Positions 19,516-28,739 are shown, numbered from the stretch's first letter. The stretch is DNA of 56,926 nt from Gammaproteobacteria bacterium (GCA_029884425.1 JAOUHV010000013.1:1-56926); one strand, 5' to 3'. Program-made: numbers and translations. Notes: a model not told the origin generated them from the letters alone.

Positions 19516-20982
19516 TTACAGCAGATTCAGTTCCGCCCACATTGCATCAACACGCTGCTTGACCTCGTCGCTCATGGTAATGGGCACACCCCATTCGCGG
19601 GTGGTTTCGCCCGGCCATTTGTTGGTGGCATCCATACCCATTTTTGAGCCCAAACCAGAAACCGGCGAAGCAAAATCAAGATAGTCGATCGGCGTGTTTT
19701 CAATCATTGTCGTGTCCCGCGCCGGGTCCATGCGCGTGGTCATGGCCCAGATCACATCGTTCCAGTCACGCACGTTAACGTCGTCATCGCAAACAATCAC
19801 AAACTTGGTGTACATGAACTGACGCAGGAAAGACCAGACCCCCAGCATCACCCGCTTGGCGTGGCCGGGATACTGTTTCTTCATGCTCACCACCGCCATG
19901 CGGTAGGAGCAACCTTCCGGCGGCAAATAAAAATCGACGATTTCCGGAAACTGTTTTTGCAGAATCGGCACGAACACTTCGTTCAGCGCCACGCCCAGAA
20001 TCGCCGGCTCATCGGGCGGACGTCCGGTGTAGGTGGAATGATAAATCGGCTTGTCGCGATGGGTGATGCGCTCGATAGTGAACACCGGGAAATTATCCAC
20101 CTCGTTGTAGTAGCCGGTGTGATCGCCAAACGGCCCTTCCGGTGCCATTTCGTCGGGATAAATGTGACCCTCAAGCACGAACTCGGCACTGGCTGGCACC
20201 TGTAAATCAATGCCTTTGCACTTCACCACTTCGGTTTTGCTGCCGCGCAGCAGGCCGGCAAACGCATATTCCGACAAGGTATCAGGCACCGGCGTCACCG
20301 CGCCCAAAATCGTCGCCGGATCAGCGCCCAGCGCCACCGCCACCGGGAAAGGTTTGCCCGGATATTTTTGCTGCCACTCGCGAAAATCCAGCGCGCCGCC
20401 ACGATGCGCCAGCCAGCGCATGATGACTTTATTCTTGCCAATCACCTGCTGGCGATAAATGCCCAGGTTCTGCCGTTCCTTGTTCGGCCCCTTGGTGACG
20501 ACCAGCGCCCAGGTAATCAGCGGGCCAGCATCGCCCGGCCAGCAGGTCTGGATCGGCAGCTTAGACAAATCCACCGCATCGCCTTCGATCACATGATCCT
20601 GACACGGCGCACGCGATACTTCTTTGGGCGACATGTTGAGCACTTGCTTGAACACCGGCAATTTTTCCCAGGCATCTTTCAGCCCCTTGGGCGGCTCGGG
20701 TTCTTTCAGGTACGCCAGCAGTTTGCCCACTTCGCGCAACGCTTCGACACTTTCCTCACCCATGCCCATGGCGACGCGCTCGGGCGTGCCAAACAAATTG
20801 GCCAGCACCGGGATGTCATAACCCTTGGGATTTTCAAACAACACCGCCGGCCCCTTGGCGCGCAAGGTGCGGTCGCAGATTTCGGTCATTTCCAGATTGG
20901 GGTCCACGGGCAGGCTGACACGCTTTAGCTCGCCACGCGCTTCGAGGTTCGCGATAAATTCGCGCAGATCCTTGTATTTCAT
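19516..20982 (-). CDS. ubiD: 4-hydroxy-3-polyprenylbenzoate decarboxylase
   Basis: UbiD decarboxylates 3-polyprenyl-4-hydroxybenzoate in ubiquinone synthesis using prenylated FMN made by UbiX, which is not in this window. The 488-residue length is standard. Motifs include [35 protein letters not shown], the cofactor- and metal-binding [19 protein letters not shown], the [13 protein letters not shown] segment bearing the catalytic Glu region, and [20 protein letters not shown]. Transcribed toward the histidine kinase (convergent, 18-bp gap). slyX lies 46 bp upstream in the same direction. Confidence 0.96.
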   Translation of the reverse strand: MKYKDLREFIANLEARGELKRVSLPVDPNLEMTEICDRTLRAKGPAVLFENPKGYDIPVLANLFGTPERVAMGMGEESVEALREVGKLLAYLKEPEPPKGLKDAWEKLPVFKQVLNMSPKEVSRAPCQDHVIEGDAVDLSKLPIQTCWPGDAGPLITWALVVTKGPNKERQNLGIYRQQVIGKNKVIMRWLAHRGGALDFREWQQKYPGKPFPVAVALGADPATILGAVTPVPDTLSEYAFAGLLRGSKTEVVKCKGIDLQVPASAEFVLEGHIYPDEMAPEGPFGDHTGYYNEVDNFPVFTIERITHRDKPIYHSTYTGRPPDEPAILGVALNEVFVPILQKQFPEIVDFYLPPEGCSYRMAVVSMKKQYPGHAKRVMLGVWSFLRQFMYTKFVIVCDDDVNVRDWNDVIWAMTTRMDPARDTTMIENTPIDYLDFASPVSGLGSKMGMDATNKWPGETTREWGVPITMSDEVKQRVDAMWAELNLL

Positions 20983-21028
20983 TGATTCTCGCCGGAATGG
21001 TTTGATTTTCGGCGATTATAGCACTGCC

Positions 21029-21232
21029 TCAATAATGGGGGGGCGGCGTTTCCTGGCTCAGATCCACCACGTTCGACGGCGTCACCGCCAGCATCTGCTG
21101 CCGCAACAAACCGATCTGCATCGCCTGCTTGTCAATCTGCAACTGCTGCTCGGCAATGCGGTCATTGAGCTCCTGCAGCAGGTCCTCCTGGTAGGCCAGA
21201 CGGGTTTCCAGTTCGATGATGCGTTCTTCCAC
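21029..21232 (-). CDS. slyX: SlyX family protein
   Basis: A 67-residue coiled-coil protein of unknown biochemical role, widespread in gammaproteobacteria. It begins MEERIIELETRLAYQEDLL, has a heptad-rich middle with many Gln/Leu residues, and ends in the family-typical PPPHY. The family assignment is firm because of this ending. It may share a transcript with ubiD. Confidence 0.9.
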   Translation of the reverse strand: MEERIIELETRLAYQEDLLQELNDRIAEQQLQIDKQAMQIGLLRQQMLAVTPSNVVDLSQETPPPHY

Positions 21233-21386
21233 GGTTCGACCCTCACAAAAAACCGCATTCTAGCCCACATCCAGCACCGTATGTAAACCGACAGCTCAAG
21301 TAGGCCCACATCAAGGTCGTTAGTGGATTTGCGGCCAATAACCGCACAAGGATTATTCAAACCCATTCAAATCACAGGAGTGCATT

Positions 21387-22286
21387 ATGTTTAACTCGAC
21401 CCTACGCCTCGGCTTCATTTCACTGCTGTTGGTAACCGCCGTCAGTGGCTGTAATGACGGCGGCGGTGGCGGTGGCCCAGCCCCCGCTGTTCTCGGATTT
21501 AGCGGCACCACAACCGCCGCCGCCATCGACAGCAGCAACGCCGACACCCTTGGCCTGGCAGCCACCGAAGCGGTTAACTTCGGCATTACTTCAAACAACA
21601 ATCCGCTGGGTTCTTCAGGGCTAGTCATGAAGGCCAAGGACTCGGTTGGCTTCATTAGACAAAAAGCAGCCAGCGCCGAGACTGCTGGGCAACCCAAGCT
21701 GGCCGCCCAAACCATACCCGGCGACTGCGGCGGCTCTGCCACCATGAATGGTGATCTGACGTCGGGAAGCATCGTCTACAACAATTTCTGCATGGATATG
21801 GACTTCGGTTTTACAGGCACTCCTGACCCAATCCTTATTTCCGGTAGCATCTCCTATTTCGACGACAACGCCACTTTCCAACGCATGACCTTCACCAACG
21901 TTACCATCATCTATCAGGGTGAAACCTTCACTTTCAGCGGTGGTTTTGAATACGACTATGTCAACATGACAACCACTGAATTCAGCGACTTCCGTGGCAC
22001 TGACGGCACCGTGTACCGCGTCGAAAATGCCGACGTAATTGGCGACAACGCCACGGGATACACCGTCAACGCCCGTATCTACCATCCAACCCACGGCTAC
22101 GTCGACATCACCACCTACCCAGCCCTGAAGTTTAACTGCGCTCCAGCCTGGCAACCTTCTGAGGGCAGCATCACGGTAGCCGACAGCCTCGGTAACACGG
22201 TTGAGGTGGTGTTCAACAGCTGCACCGACGCAACCATTACCAGCACCATCGGTGGTACCGTCGTGGCCAATACTCACACCTGGTAA
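21387..22286 (+). CDS. Hypothetical lipoprotein with Gly-rich linker
   Basis: A 299-residue protein I cannot assign to a family. A lipoprotein signal ends VSGC (C22), followed by a poly-glycine linker NDGGGGGGPAP, a Thr/Ala-rich segment and a C-terminal region rich in beta-prone Thr, Tyr, Phe, Asp and Gly. Four well-spaced cysteines (in GDCGG, NFCMD, KFNCA and NSCTD) could form two disulfides. It has a clear ribosome site (CAGGAGTGCATT) before the ATG and a strong terminator 25 bp after the stop, so it is probably a single-gene transcript. Cell-surface or periplasmic location is inferred from the signal only. Confidence 0.8.
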   Translation: MFNSTLRLGFISLLLVTAVSGCNDGGGGGGPAPAVLGFSGTTTAAAIDSSNADTLGLAATEAVNFGITSNNNPLGSSGLVMKAKDSVGFIRQKAASAETAGQPKLAAQTIPGDCGGSATMNGDLTSGSIVYNNFCMDMDFGFTGTPDPILISGSISYFDDNATFQRMTFTNVTIIYQGETFTFSGGFEYDYVNMTTTEFSDFRGTDGTVYRVENADVIGDNATGYTVNARIYHPTHGYVDITTYPALKFNCAPAWQPSEGSITVADSLGNTVEVVFNSCTDATITSTIGGTVVANTHTW

Positions 22287-22310
22287 GGGCAATCCATCGC
22301 CAATATCTCA

Positions 22311-22339
22311 AAGGGCCACCATTGGTGGCCCTTTTTTTT
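22311..22339 (+). terminator. Rho-independent terminator after the hypothetical lipoprotein
   Basis: AAGGGCCACC and GGTGGCCCTT form a 10-bp stem around an ATT loop, followed directly by a run of T residues. Confidence 0.92.
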
Positions 22340-22551
22340 AGTCGCGCCAGCTTAACTTCCCCATGCAAGTCACCCAAAAACACAGCGTCCCACACAACGG
22401 CTATTATTCTTGGACTAAATTTGAAGTGTCGCAGGTTTCCCAGTAGACTAGTGGGAGATTTACCCCTTCTGGGTATCAAAGAATTATCCCGCAATCTACC
22501 TCACGGTGGTAAGCGGCTTCTTAAATCCACCTTGCTGATAAGGAGACCATC

Positions 22552-23157
22552 ATGGGCGTACTCGTAGGACGTCAAGCACCAGACTTTACTGCACCGGCAG
22601 TATTGGGCAGCGGCGAAATCGTTGATACATACAACTTTGCCAAGGCCACCAAAGGCAAATACGCAGTGGTATTTTTCTACCCACTGGATTTCACTTTCGT
22701 TTGCCCTTCCGAGCTGATCGCGTTCGATCACCGCATGGACGAGTTCAAGAAGCGCGGCGTGGAAGTGATCGGCGTGTCCATCGACTCTCACTTCACCCAC
22801 AACGCCTGGCGTAACACGCCCGTGAACAAGGGCGGTATCGGTCCAGTGAAATACACTCTGGTGGCCGATATGACTCACGCCATCTGCAAAGCCTACGACG
22901 TGGAACTGCCAGACGGTTCAGTTGCATTCCGTGGTTCGTTCCTGATCGACAAGACCGGCAAAGTGCGCCACCAAGTGGTAAACGACCTGCCACTGGGCCG
23001 TAACGTTGACGAAATGATCCGCATGGTTGACGCGCTGCAGTTCACTGAAGAACACGGCGAAGTTTGCCCAGCTGGCTGGAACAAAGGCGACAAGGGCATG
23101 ACCGCTTCACCAGACGGTGTCGCTGCTTACCTGGCCGGCAACGCCGACAAGCTGTAA
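22552..23157 (+). CDS. Typical 2-Cys peroxiredoxin (AhpC/Prx1 type)
   Basis: Reduces hydrogen peroxide, organic peroxides and peroxynitrite. The 201-residue protein has the peroxidatic C51 in YPLDFTFVCPSE and the resolving C172 in GEVCPAGW. It also has the GGIGPV motif seen in peroxide-sensitive Prx1-type enzymes, but no C-terminal YF. The ribosome site is AAGGAGACCATC before the ATG. It lies between two strong terminators, so it is monocistronic. No ahpF-like reductase is adjacent, so the electron donor is probably thioredoxin or a distant reductase. I see no clear OxyR or IscR site in the 210-bp upstream region. Confidence 0.94.
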   Translation: MGVLVGRQAPDFTAPAVLGSGEIVDTYNFAKATKGKYAVVFFYPLDFTFVCPSELIAFDHRMDEFKKRGVEVIGVSIDSHFTHNAWRNTPVNKGGIGPVKYTLVADMTHAICKAYDVELPDGSVAFRGSFLIDKTGKVRHQVVNDLPLGRNVDEMIRMVDALQFTEEHGEVCPAGWNKGDKGMTASPDGVAAYLAGNADKL

Positions 23158-23174
23158 GAAATTTTGCGATCGAT

Positions 23175-23203
23175 AAAAAACCGGAGCTTGCTCCGGTTTT
23201 TTT
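23175..23203 (+). terminator. Rho-independent terminator after the peroxiredoxin gene
   Basis: A-rich lead, CCGGAG and CTCCGG stem with a short CTTG loop, then a run of seven T residues. Confidence 0.92.
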
Positions 23204-23369
23204 GTGCCGGTGACAACCCCTCACCCAGCAACGACTAGCTACACCAATCAGCACCCGCCCTGGCATTCACGCTCAATCGATGAAACCTGCGGCATATTCT
23301 GCGATAATCCCCAACAGTGACCCTTAAACCCAGGCCGTGCCTGATAACTTTCTTGAGGAAAAACTAGCT

Positions 23370-24569
23370 GTGATCATCAAGCCCAAGACCCGTGGTTTTA
23401 TCTGCACCACCACTCATCCCACCGGCTGTGCCCTGAATGTGGCCGAACAGATCGACAAAGTGAAGGCCGGCGGCCCGGTTAAAAACGGCCCAAAAAAGGT
23501 GCTGGTGATCGGCGCCTCGACTGGCTATGGCTTGGCCTCGCGTGTGACTGCCGCGTTTGGCTCTGGCGCAGCCACCATTGGCGTGTTTCTGGAAAAGCCC
23601 GCCACCGAAACCAAACCCGGCACTGCTGGCTGGTACAACTCCGCCGCGTTTGAAAAATTCGCACACGGTGCTGGGCTGTACGCCAAGAGCGTCAACGGCG
23701 ACGCGTTCTCGCACGAAGTGCGCGCCAAAGTCATCGAAATGATCAAAGCGGATCTGGGCCAGGTGGACATGGTGGTCTATTCGCTGGCCTCCCCAGTGCG
23801 CAGATTGCCAGACAGCGGCGAACTGGTGCGCTCCGCCCTCAAACCCATCGGCGAAACCTACCGCGCCCGCGCTGTTGATACCAGCAAGGACGTGATGATC
23901 GACGCAGTGATTGAACCTGCCAGCGAAGAAGAAATCGCCAACACCGTGACCGTTATGGGCGGCGAAGACTGGGAACTGTGGATGAAAGCCCTGCTGGACG
24001 CCGGCGTGCTGGCCAAGGGCGTTAAAACCGTCTCCTACGGCTACATCGGCACTGACATCACCTGGCCGATCTACTGGCACGGTGCTCTGGGTAAAGCCAA
24101 AGAGGATATGGACCGTGCCGCTGGTGCCCTGCGTAAACTGTTAGCCCCGGTGAACGGCAGCGCCAATGTCGCGGTGCTCAAGAGCGTCGTCACCCAAGCC
24201 TCGGCGGCGATTCCGGTCATGCCGCTGTACATCGCCATCTGCTTCAAGCTGATGAAGACTCAGGGCATTCACGAAGGTTGCCTGGAGCAAATCGACCGCA
24301 TGTTCCGCACCCAGATTTACAAAGACGGCGGCGCCGACCTGGATGACAGCCAGCGCATCCGTATGGATGACTGGGAATTGCGCGAGGAGATCCAGCGTTC
24401 AGTCAAACAAATCTGGCCCCAGGTCACCTCGGAAAACATCTTCCAGCTGTCCGACTATCAGGGCTACAAAGACGAGTTCCTGAAATTGTTCGGCTTTGGT
24501 GTACAAGGCGTTGATTATGATGCGGATGTTAATCCCGTCGTCGATTTCCACCCCGTCACTGTCGAATAA
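23370..24569 (+). CDS. fabV: Trans-2-enoyl-ACP/CoA reductase FabV
   Basis: FabV is an NADH-dependent enoyl reductase, the last step of the fatty-acid elongation cycle, and an alternative to FabI that is naturally tolerant of triclosan. From the GTG at 23370 the protein has 399 residues, the normal length, and begins with the family's [16 protein letters not shown]. The nucleotide-binding loop is [15 protein letters not shown] and the active site is Y235-x8-K244 (in [13 protein letters not shown]). A GAGGA lies about ten bases before this GTG; an earlier GTG at 23337 would add 11 unconserved residues. It is flanked by terminators and hairpins and appears monocistronic. Whether FabI is also present elsewhere cannot be told. 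Confidence 0.95.
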   Translation: MIIKPKTRGFICTTTHPTGCALNVAEQIDKVKAGGPVKNGPKKVLVIGASTGYGLASRVTAAFGSGAATIGVFLEKPATETKPGTAGWYNSAAFEKFAHGAGLYAKSVNGDAFSHEVRAKVIEMIKADLGQVDMVVYSLASPVRRLPDSGELVRSALKPIGETYRARAVDTSKDVMIDAVIEPASEEEIANTVTVMGGEDWELWMKALLDAGVLAKGVKTVSYGYIGTDITWPIYWHGALGKAKEDMDRAAGALRKLLAPVNGSANVAVLKSVVTQASAAIPVMPLYIAICFKLMKTQGIHEGCLEQIDRMFRTQIYKDGGADLDDSQRIRMDDWELREEIQRSVKQIWPQVTSENIFQLSDYQGYKDEFLKLFGFGVQGVDYDADVNPVVDFHPVTVE

Positions 24570-24580
24570 GGCTGTACCCA

Positions 24581-24604
24581 GGCGGGCAAAATATATTGCC
24601 CGCC
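24581..24604 (+). terminator. Hairpin after fabV
   Basis: GGCGGGCAA and TTGCCCGCC form a perfect 9-bp stem around AATATA, 12 bp after the fabV stop. It is followed by C- and T-rich sequence rather than a pure T-run, so termination is plausible but not canonical. Confidence 0.5.
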
Positions 24605-24706
24605 GCCCCCCTTCCCCATCTTCTCTTTTCCCTCAATTTGCTTTATAAACCCGCCGATAAACGGCTCGACCGTTTAACTCTGACGCGCAGGAGCGCAACC
24701 AAACCC

Positions 24707-25741
24707 ATGTCCGAATCTGACTTGCTTGATGACCTACAAAGTCCCATCGTTGCTTCACCGTTGCCCATTCCCGCCGCCCACGAACACTATCCCATAACCG
24801 AATGCTACCTTGGCATCGGTGACCAGAAACTGATTCCACTGACCATAGACAGCAAGGCTGTTTTTGATCGCTACGTCAATTCGGCCGACAGCCTCCTTGC
24901 CGATTTCAGTTTTTCCAATAATTTCATCTGGATGACCCGCATGAGCGGCTTCTACCAGATTTTCAACGATTGCTTTTGCCTGTTCAGTCTCAACGGCGAC
25001 CACCTGACCATGCTGCTGCCGCCCATCGGCGAACCCGAAAACCAGCGTCAGGCACTGGCCCACTGTTTTGACCTGATGGATTTTTATAACCACCGCCGCC
25101 GCTGGTCCAAGGTAGAGTACGTCAGCGCGCATTTCGCCCAATTGCTGGAGGGTGATGCCCAGTGGCTGCTGGAAAAACTGCCACCTGATTACATCTACAA
25201 CACCACGGACCTGATCGAGCTGAAAGGCAATGCCTACAAGAGCAAGCGTGGCGAGATTAATCAGTTTTTGCGCCTGTTCCCCGAGCATCGCCTGGAGCCC
25301 ATGCGCGCCGATCATCACGACGGTATTCGTGATCTGCTCAACACCTGGTTGCGCGACCGCCTACAGCCATTGAGCGGAACCACATTGGCGAATTTCCTTG
25401 CCTCTGCCGAGCTGGAACGTCAGGGCATCGAACGCATGCTCGAACATTTTGACGCGCTCCATCTCAGCGGCCTGTGCCTGATCGTCAACGACAAACTGGA
25501 AGGCTTTACCTTCGGCGAGCGCATCAACGCCGACATGGCCAGCATCCTGTTCGAGAAGACCAATTTCTCCATCCCTGCTGCCGCGCAGTATTTGTTCCGC
25601 GAATTCTGTCGCAGCCTGGCGGATTGTCGCTACATCAATGCCGGCGACGATATGGGCCTGGAAAATTTACAGCGAGTGAAAATGAGCTATCGCCCGGTCA
25701 TGTTCGGCGAGCGCTATGCACTAAGACGGGTTCGGTATTAG
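24707..25741 (+). CDS. DUF2156 (phosphatidylglycerol lysyltransferase-like GNAT) protein
   Basis: The DUF2156 fold is two GNAT-like acyltransferase modules, related to the aminoacyl-tRNA-dependent lipid transferase domain of MprF, but stand-alone members have no settled function. The protein has 344 residues from the ATG at 24707. Family signatures are FSNNFIWMTRMSGFYQIF, YNTTDLIELKGNAYKSKRGEIN (key part GNAYKSKRGEINQFLR), LEGFTFGERINADMASILFEK and the C-terminal INAGDDMGLENLQRVKMSYRP. No membrane helices are seen, so it is cytosolic. An upstream TTG at 24596 would add a non-conserved leader. A strong terminator follows the stop. Confidence 0.85.
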   Translation: MSESDLLDDLQSPIVASPLPIPAAHEHYPITECYLGIGDQKLIPLTIDSKAVFDRYVNSADSLLADFSFSNNFIWMTRMSGFYQIFNDCFCLFSLNGDHLTMLLPPIGEPENQRQALAHCFDLMDFYNHRRRWSKVEYVSAHFAQLLEGDAQWLLEKLPPDYIYNTTDLIELKGNAYKSKRGEINQFLRLFPEHRLEPMRADHHDGIRDLLNTWLRDRLQPLSGTTLANFLASAELERQGIERMLEHFDALHLSGLCLIVNDKLEGFTFGERINADMASILFEKTNFSIPAAAQYLFREFCRSLADCRYINAGDDMGLENLQRVKMSYRPVMFGERYALRRVRY

Positions 25742-25744
25742 AAA

Positions 25745-25772
25745 TAAGGGGCGAAACGCCCCTTAGTTTTTT
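25745..25772 (+). terminator. Rho-independent terminator after the DUF2156 gene
   Basis: TAAGGGGCG and CGCCCCTTA form a 9-bp stem with an AAA loop, followed by GTTTTTT. It may also stop minus-strand transcription from the holin gene, which ends 12 bp away. Confidence 0.88.
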
Positions 25773-25783
25773 GCGAAGTAAAA

Positions 25784-26290
25784 TTATTTCTCAGTCGCGC
25801 GAGCCGACATTCTGTCCATAATTTCGCTTTTCTTCGCACTGCCCTGGCTGGAGCCGTAGTAGTATGCCGCCACCTGGGTGGAAATCGTGGTCAACGCTCC
25901 GAGAATGTAGATCACAATCTCTTTCACGCCACTGCTCTCCAAATGCCCCGCTGGCGCACTGATAATCCAGCCGTACATGCCAAAAGTTAAACCTACGATG
26001 CCAATAGCCATCAATGAGTGCACATTTTTCGCCAACCAGCTGGCATGCTCGCTCACCTGAATCTGGGTTTGATTTGTCCGAGCGCTCTGGGTATCCCCCA
26101 GATATGCCTCTGTTTCCTTGATGCCCAACGCACGCATTTCCATGTCGTGGTTCATTTTGGCTTTGGCCGCTTCATTTTCCAGCGCTTTACGCTCTTCATC
26201 CGAGGTGACGTTTTTGTCAATCGCAGTACCTACGGCATCCACCAAATTTGCCGCGCCCTTGCTGAATAAGTTGCTTAACAAATTTGCCAT
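25784..26290 (-). CDS. Holin of the 3TM / gene-transfer-agent type
   Basis: Holins permeabilise the inner membrane so that muramidases reach peptidoglycan. The 168-residue protein has an amphipathic start (MANLLSNLFSKGAANLVDAVG), a charged helical region with DEERKALENEAAKAKMNHDMEMRAL (key part ENEAAKAKMNHDMEM), and two clear membrane helices at about 91-111 and 122-146. Its C-terminus is basic. This architecture matches the 3TM holin family found beside GH108 muramidases. It starts one base after the muramidase stop, so the two are translated together. There are no capsid, tail, integrase or portal genes around it, so it is either a prophage remnant or a domesticated lysis/secretion pair. 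Confidence 0.82.
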   Translation of the reverse strand: MANLLSNLFSKGAANLVDAVGTAIDKNVTSDEERKALENEAAKAKMNHDMEMRALGIKETEAYLGDTQSARTNQTQIQVSEHASWLAKNVHSLMAIGIVGLTFGMYGWIISAPAGHLESSGVKEIVIYILGALTTISTQVAAYYYGSSQGSAKKSEIMDRMSARATEK

Positions 26291-26291
26291 G

Positions 26292-26825
26292 TTACACCCC
26301 CTCCAAAGAACGCTTTATCCATCCGAAGAAATACTTTCTGTTTTCATTTCGCTGTTCACATATGTGAACGTAACGCGCAATCTTGGCAACCGTGAACATC
26401 GCAATAAACTTGGCCGGGTCCATGGCGTTAATCTTTTCCACGCTCTTTGGACCAATCACGCCATCAGCGGTCGCTTCAGCCACTTGCTGCGCCAATTGCG
26501 CCGAGATTTTGGTTCCGGCATTCACTGCAAAATCAAAAATGGTTTCCGCTACATCCTGGTCAACGATTTCGTCCCCCATGACGCGGTCCCAAAAATTGAA
26601 GTGGTAAAATTTTTCGACCGCTTTTTGCAGCGGGTCATTCGCCCCCAGGCTGTTGGGAAAATTTCCCTTGTTTTTGGCCATGTCGATCATCACCCAGCCT
26701 TCCCACTTGGGGAAATAGCGACGTGATACACCACGGTATGTCTCGCCACCCAGATCATCTGGATCAAAGACATAACCGCCTTCCATTTTCAACGTATGCT
26801 CAAACGCCTTGCCAAAATCTGCCAT
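26292..26825 (-). CDS. GH108 N-acetylmuramidase (ZliS-like endolysin / secretion activator)
   Basis: GH108 enzymes cleave the peptidoglycan glycan backbone; members are phage endolysins or bacterial 'secretion activator' proteins. The 177-residue protein (ATG at 26825) has the catalytic glutamate E15 in LKMEGGYVFDPDDLGGETYRG. The PG_binding_3 domain follows, with FDFAVNAGTKISAQLAQQV and GVIGPKSVEKINAMD. There is no signal peptide, so export would depend on the adjacent holin. A GAAGGAAATCAT ribosome site precedes the ATG; an in-frame start at 26909 would add an unconserved leader. A perfect TATAAT lies about 117 bp upstream on the minus strand. Confidence 0.87.
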   Translation of the reverse strand: MADFGKAFEHTLKMEGGYVFDPDDLGGETYRGVSRRYFPKWEGWVMIDMAKNKGNFPNSLGANDPLQKAVEKFYHFNFWDRVMGDEIVDQDVAETIFDFAVNAGTKISAQLAQQVAEATADGVIGPKSVEKINAMDPAKFIAMFTVAKIARYVHICEQRNENRKYFFGWIKRSLEGV

Positions 26826-27085
26826 ATGATTTCCTTCGTTTAGCTTGTGAACTTTCCCAATGTGCCGTTGCTCTCTGCAGAAATGATCTTCACATCCTTG
26901 ATCACTCACTGACTTACACTTCGATTTGCAGCGTTGCGCACATTATAGAACTACTGTTTCACCACTAAAAAAATTTATTCAATACGCTCGTCGTCGCAAC
27001 TGGCGGCCACACATCAAAAGCTAGCCAATTTTAATTCTAGCCCATCCTCTGCGGGTTGCTGCCCGAATCGCCATCTGATAACCAT
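26826..27085 (-). promoter_or_regulatory. Upstream region of the lysis pair with a consensus TATAAT
   Basis: About 310 bp (26826-27136) carry no gene. On the minus strand a perfect TATAAT -10 box lies at 26942-26947, with only a weak T-rich -35. The untranslated leader would be about 110 bases. The stretch is visibly more AT-rich than its neighbours. No att repeat, operator palindrome or tRNA end is evident by eye. Confidence 0.4.
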
Positions 27086-27114
27086 AAAAAAAACCGCGCT
27101 GATGCGCGGCTTTT
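27086..27114 (-). terminator. Rho-independent terminator after the 95-residue gene
   Basis: On the minus strand GCCGCGC, loop ATCA, GCGCGG and then a run of eight T residues, about 22 bp after the stop at 27137. The opposite strand also carries TTTTT, so it may work in both directions. Confidence 0.88.
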
Positions 27115-27136
27115 TAGACATGGATACAAGCCGCTA

Positions 27137-27424
27137 TTACTCGGCTTTAATCCATTCCTGCAAAGCATTGATGATTTGCTCCGCCTGGTCGCGGCTGGAA
27201 ATATTGAATTTTGATTTTGTCATGTACTCGCCATTGCGTTTTTGATAGCGACGAATGGTGTACTTGTCCGGACCATACTGTTCTTTGGCGCGGTCCCAAT
27301 CCTGATAGCGGAAAATCAGTGTGGCCCAAGCGCCCTTGGTCAGCACCTTTTTATCCAGCTCCTTAACCGTGGTAATACCGTCTTCAACATATTCCACGGT
27401 GAGTTCATCAACAGTTGACGCCAT
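27137..27424 (-). CDS. Conserved hypothetical protein, 95 residues
   Basis: I do not recognise a named family. The protein begins MASTVDELTVEYVEDGITTV and has a compact, highly charged sequence with regular beta/alpha alternation: WATLIFRYQDWDRAKEQYG, KYTIRRYQKRNGEYMTKSKF and a final helix DQAEQIINALQEWIKAE. There is no signal or membrane segment. The pattern (basic beta-hairpin followed by a helix with a conserved Trp) faintly recalls small ssDNA/RNA-binding folds such as PC4, but that is a guess. A GTAAGGAGC ribosome site precedes the ATG and a strong terminator follows. It lies 20 bp after zapE, so it is probably co-transcribed with it. Confidence 0.75.
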   Translation of the reverse strand: MASTVDELTVEYVEDGITTVKELDKKVLTKGAWATLIFRYQDWDRAKEQYGPDKYTIRRYQKRNGEYMTKSKFNISSRDQAEQIINALQEWIKAE

Positions 27425-27444
27425 TTTTGCTCCTTACAATCTCA

Positions 27445-28563
27445 TTAATCATTCTGTTTGCCGTGTTTGCGCCCCAGGTATTCATGACTGCGCATTTCAA
27501 ACAAGCGGCTTTGGGTTCGTTGAAACGGGAACGCCAGGCGTCCCTCACCATACAATTCATCCGGCGCTTTTTCTGCGACCACGACCAGCTTCACGCCGTG
27601 ATCATACAGCGCATCCACCAACTGGATAAAACGCTGTGCTGCGTCGTCCCGCCCGCCCCGCATGGACGGGACCCGCCCCAGTAGCAAGGTCTGGTACTCC
27701 TGGGCAATGGCGATGTAATCCAATGATGATCGAGGTGTATCACAAAGCGCGGCAAAATCAAACCAAACGACATCACCATGACAGCCACGAACCGGAATTT
27801 GCCGACCGTTCACCGTCATCACTCCCGACGCTGGGGTCTGCTGGGTCACTTTGGCAAACTCCGCCGACAGCAGCTCATCACCTTGATCAAACCCCAGCAC
27901 ATGATAGGTTCCGTCTTTTTCCAGCAACTGCAACCGATAGTCGGTGGCGCTGTCCAGAAACACGGTTTCGGTGTGCTGCTTCAGCAGTCCGATGGCCGGC
28001 ACAAACCGGCTGCGCTGCAAGCCGTTGAGGTACAAGTCGTCCGGCGCAATGTTCGAGGTCGTCACCAACGTCACCCCTTGGGCAAACAATCCCTGCAGGA
28101 AGCCGGCAAGTATCATGGCATCGGTGATGTCCAGCACCTGAAACTCGTCCAGACACAGCACGCGAATTTGCGCCGCCACCTGTGCCGCCACCAGCGGCAT
28201 CGGGTCCGGCGTTTTGGGTAAATCCTTCAGCGCCTGATGAATGTCTTTCATAAAATGCTGAAAATGCACCCGTCGCTTTTGCGTAAACGGCAATGCGTCG
28301 AAAAATGTGTCCATCAGGTAGGTTTTACCGCGCCCGGTATCGCCCCACAGATACAGTCCACACTCCGGCGCCTTGGCCGACCGCTTTCCCATCAGCCGAC
28401 CTAACAGTCCCATCGCCTCCTGTGGCTGCAGCAAACGCTCATACAAATCCTGCAGCCGCTGCACTGCCCGCAACTGCGCCGCATCGGGCGTCAAGTCGCC
28501 CCTGGCCAGATCAGACTGGTAGCGCTGCATCGGTGACATAGGATTTTCGGTAGCGGCCAACAT
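27445..28563 (-). CDS. zapE: Cell division ATPase ZapE (AFG1 family)
   Basis: ZapE is an AAA-type ATPase that associates with the Z-ring under stress in E. coli; its mitochondrial relatives are AFG1/LACE1. The 372-residue protein has Walker A in LWGDTGRGKTYLMD, Walker B in VLCLDEFQVLDITDAM, and sensor-like TTSNIAPDDLYLNGLQRSRFVPAI. It ends with RTQSRLFEMRSHEYLGRKH, which matches the family C-terminus. A GGGGG stretch lies just before the ATG; a second ATG eight codons in is possible. Confidence 0.94.
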   Translation of the reverse strand: MLAATENPMSPMQRYQSDLARGDLTPDAAQLRAVQRLQDLYERLLQPQEAMGLLGRLMGKRSAKAPECGLYLWGDTGRGKTYLMDTFFDALPFTQKRRVHFQHFMKDIHQALKDLPKTPDPMPLVAAQVAAQIRVLCLDEFQVLDITDAMILAGFLQGLFAQGVTLVTTSNIAPDDLYLNGLQRSRFVPAIGLLKQHTETVFLDSATDYRLQLLEKDGTYHVLGFDQGDELLSAEFAKVTQQTPASGVMTVNGRQIPVRGCHGDVVWFDFAALCDTPRSSLDYIAIAQEYQTLLLGRVPSMRGGRDDAAQRFIQLVDALYDHGVKLVVVAEKAPDELYGEGRLAFPFQRTQSRLFEMRSHEYLGRKHGKQND

Positions 28564-28739
28564 GTCCCCCTAGTCGGCTGAGCGGGATTATTTCTTGAAG
28601 TGGCCGCTTTTTAGCACAGCCGGCCCGGCCACTCAAACTCGTCACCAAATACGCCCTCCTCCAAGGGTGTCGTAAACCAAGCTTTGCGGTACACTAACAC
28701 GCACAATAAAAACGATAAGCCCAGATGGAGGGAATCCTC

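Noticed and set aside
21233-21386. Small gene or RNA between slyX and the hypothetical lipoprotein
   Set aside because: Only short frames without ribosome sites and no stable hairpin were seen.
22340-22551. OxyR or IscR site before the peroxiredoxin gene
   Set aside because: No ATAG-N7-CTAT array or IscR-type motif could be matched convincingly in this 210-bp stretch.
25784-28563. Integrated prophage
   Set aside because: Only the holin and muramidase look phage-like; there is no integrase, capsid, tail, repressor or att-like repeat.
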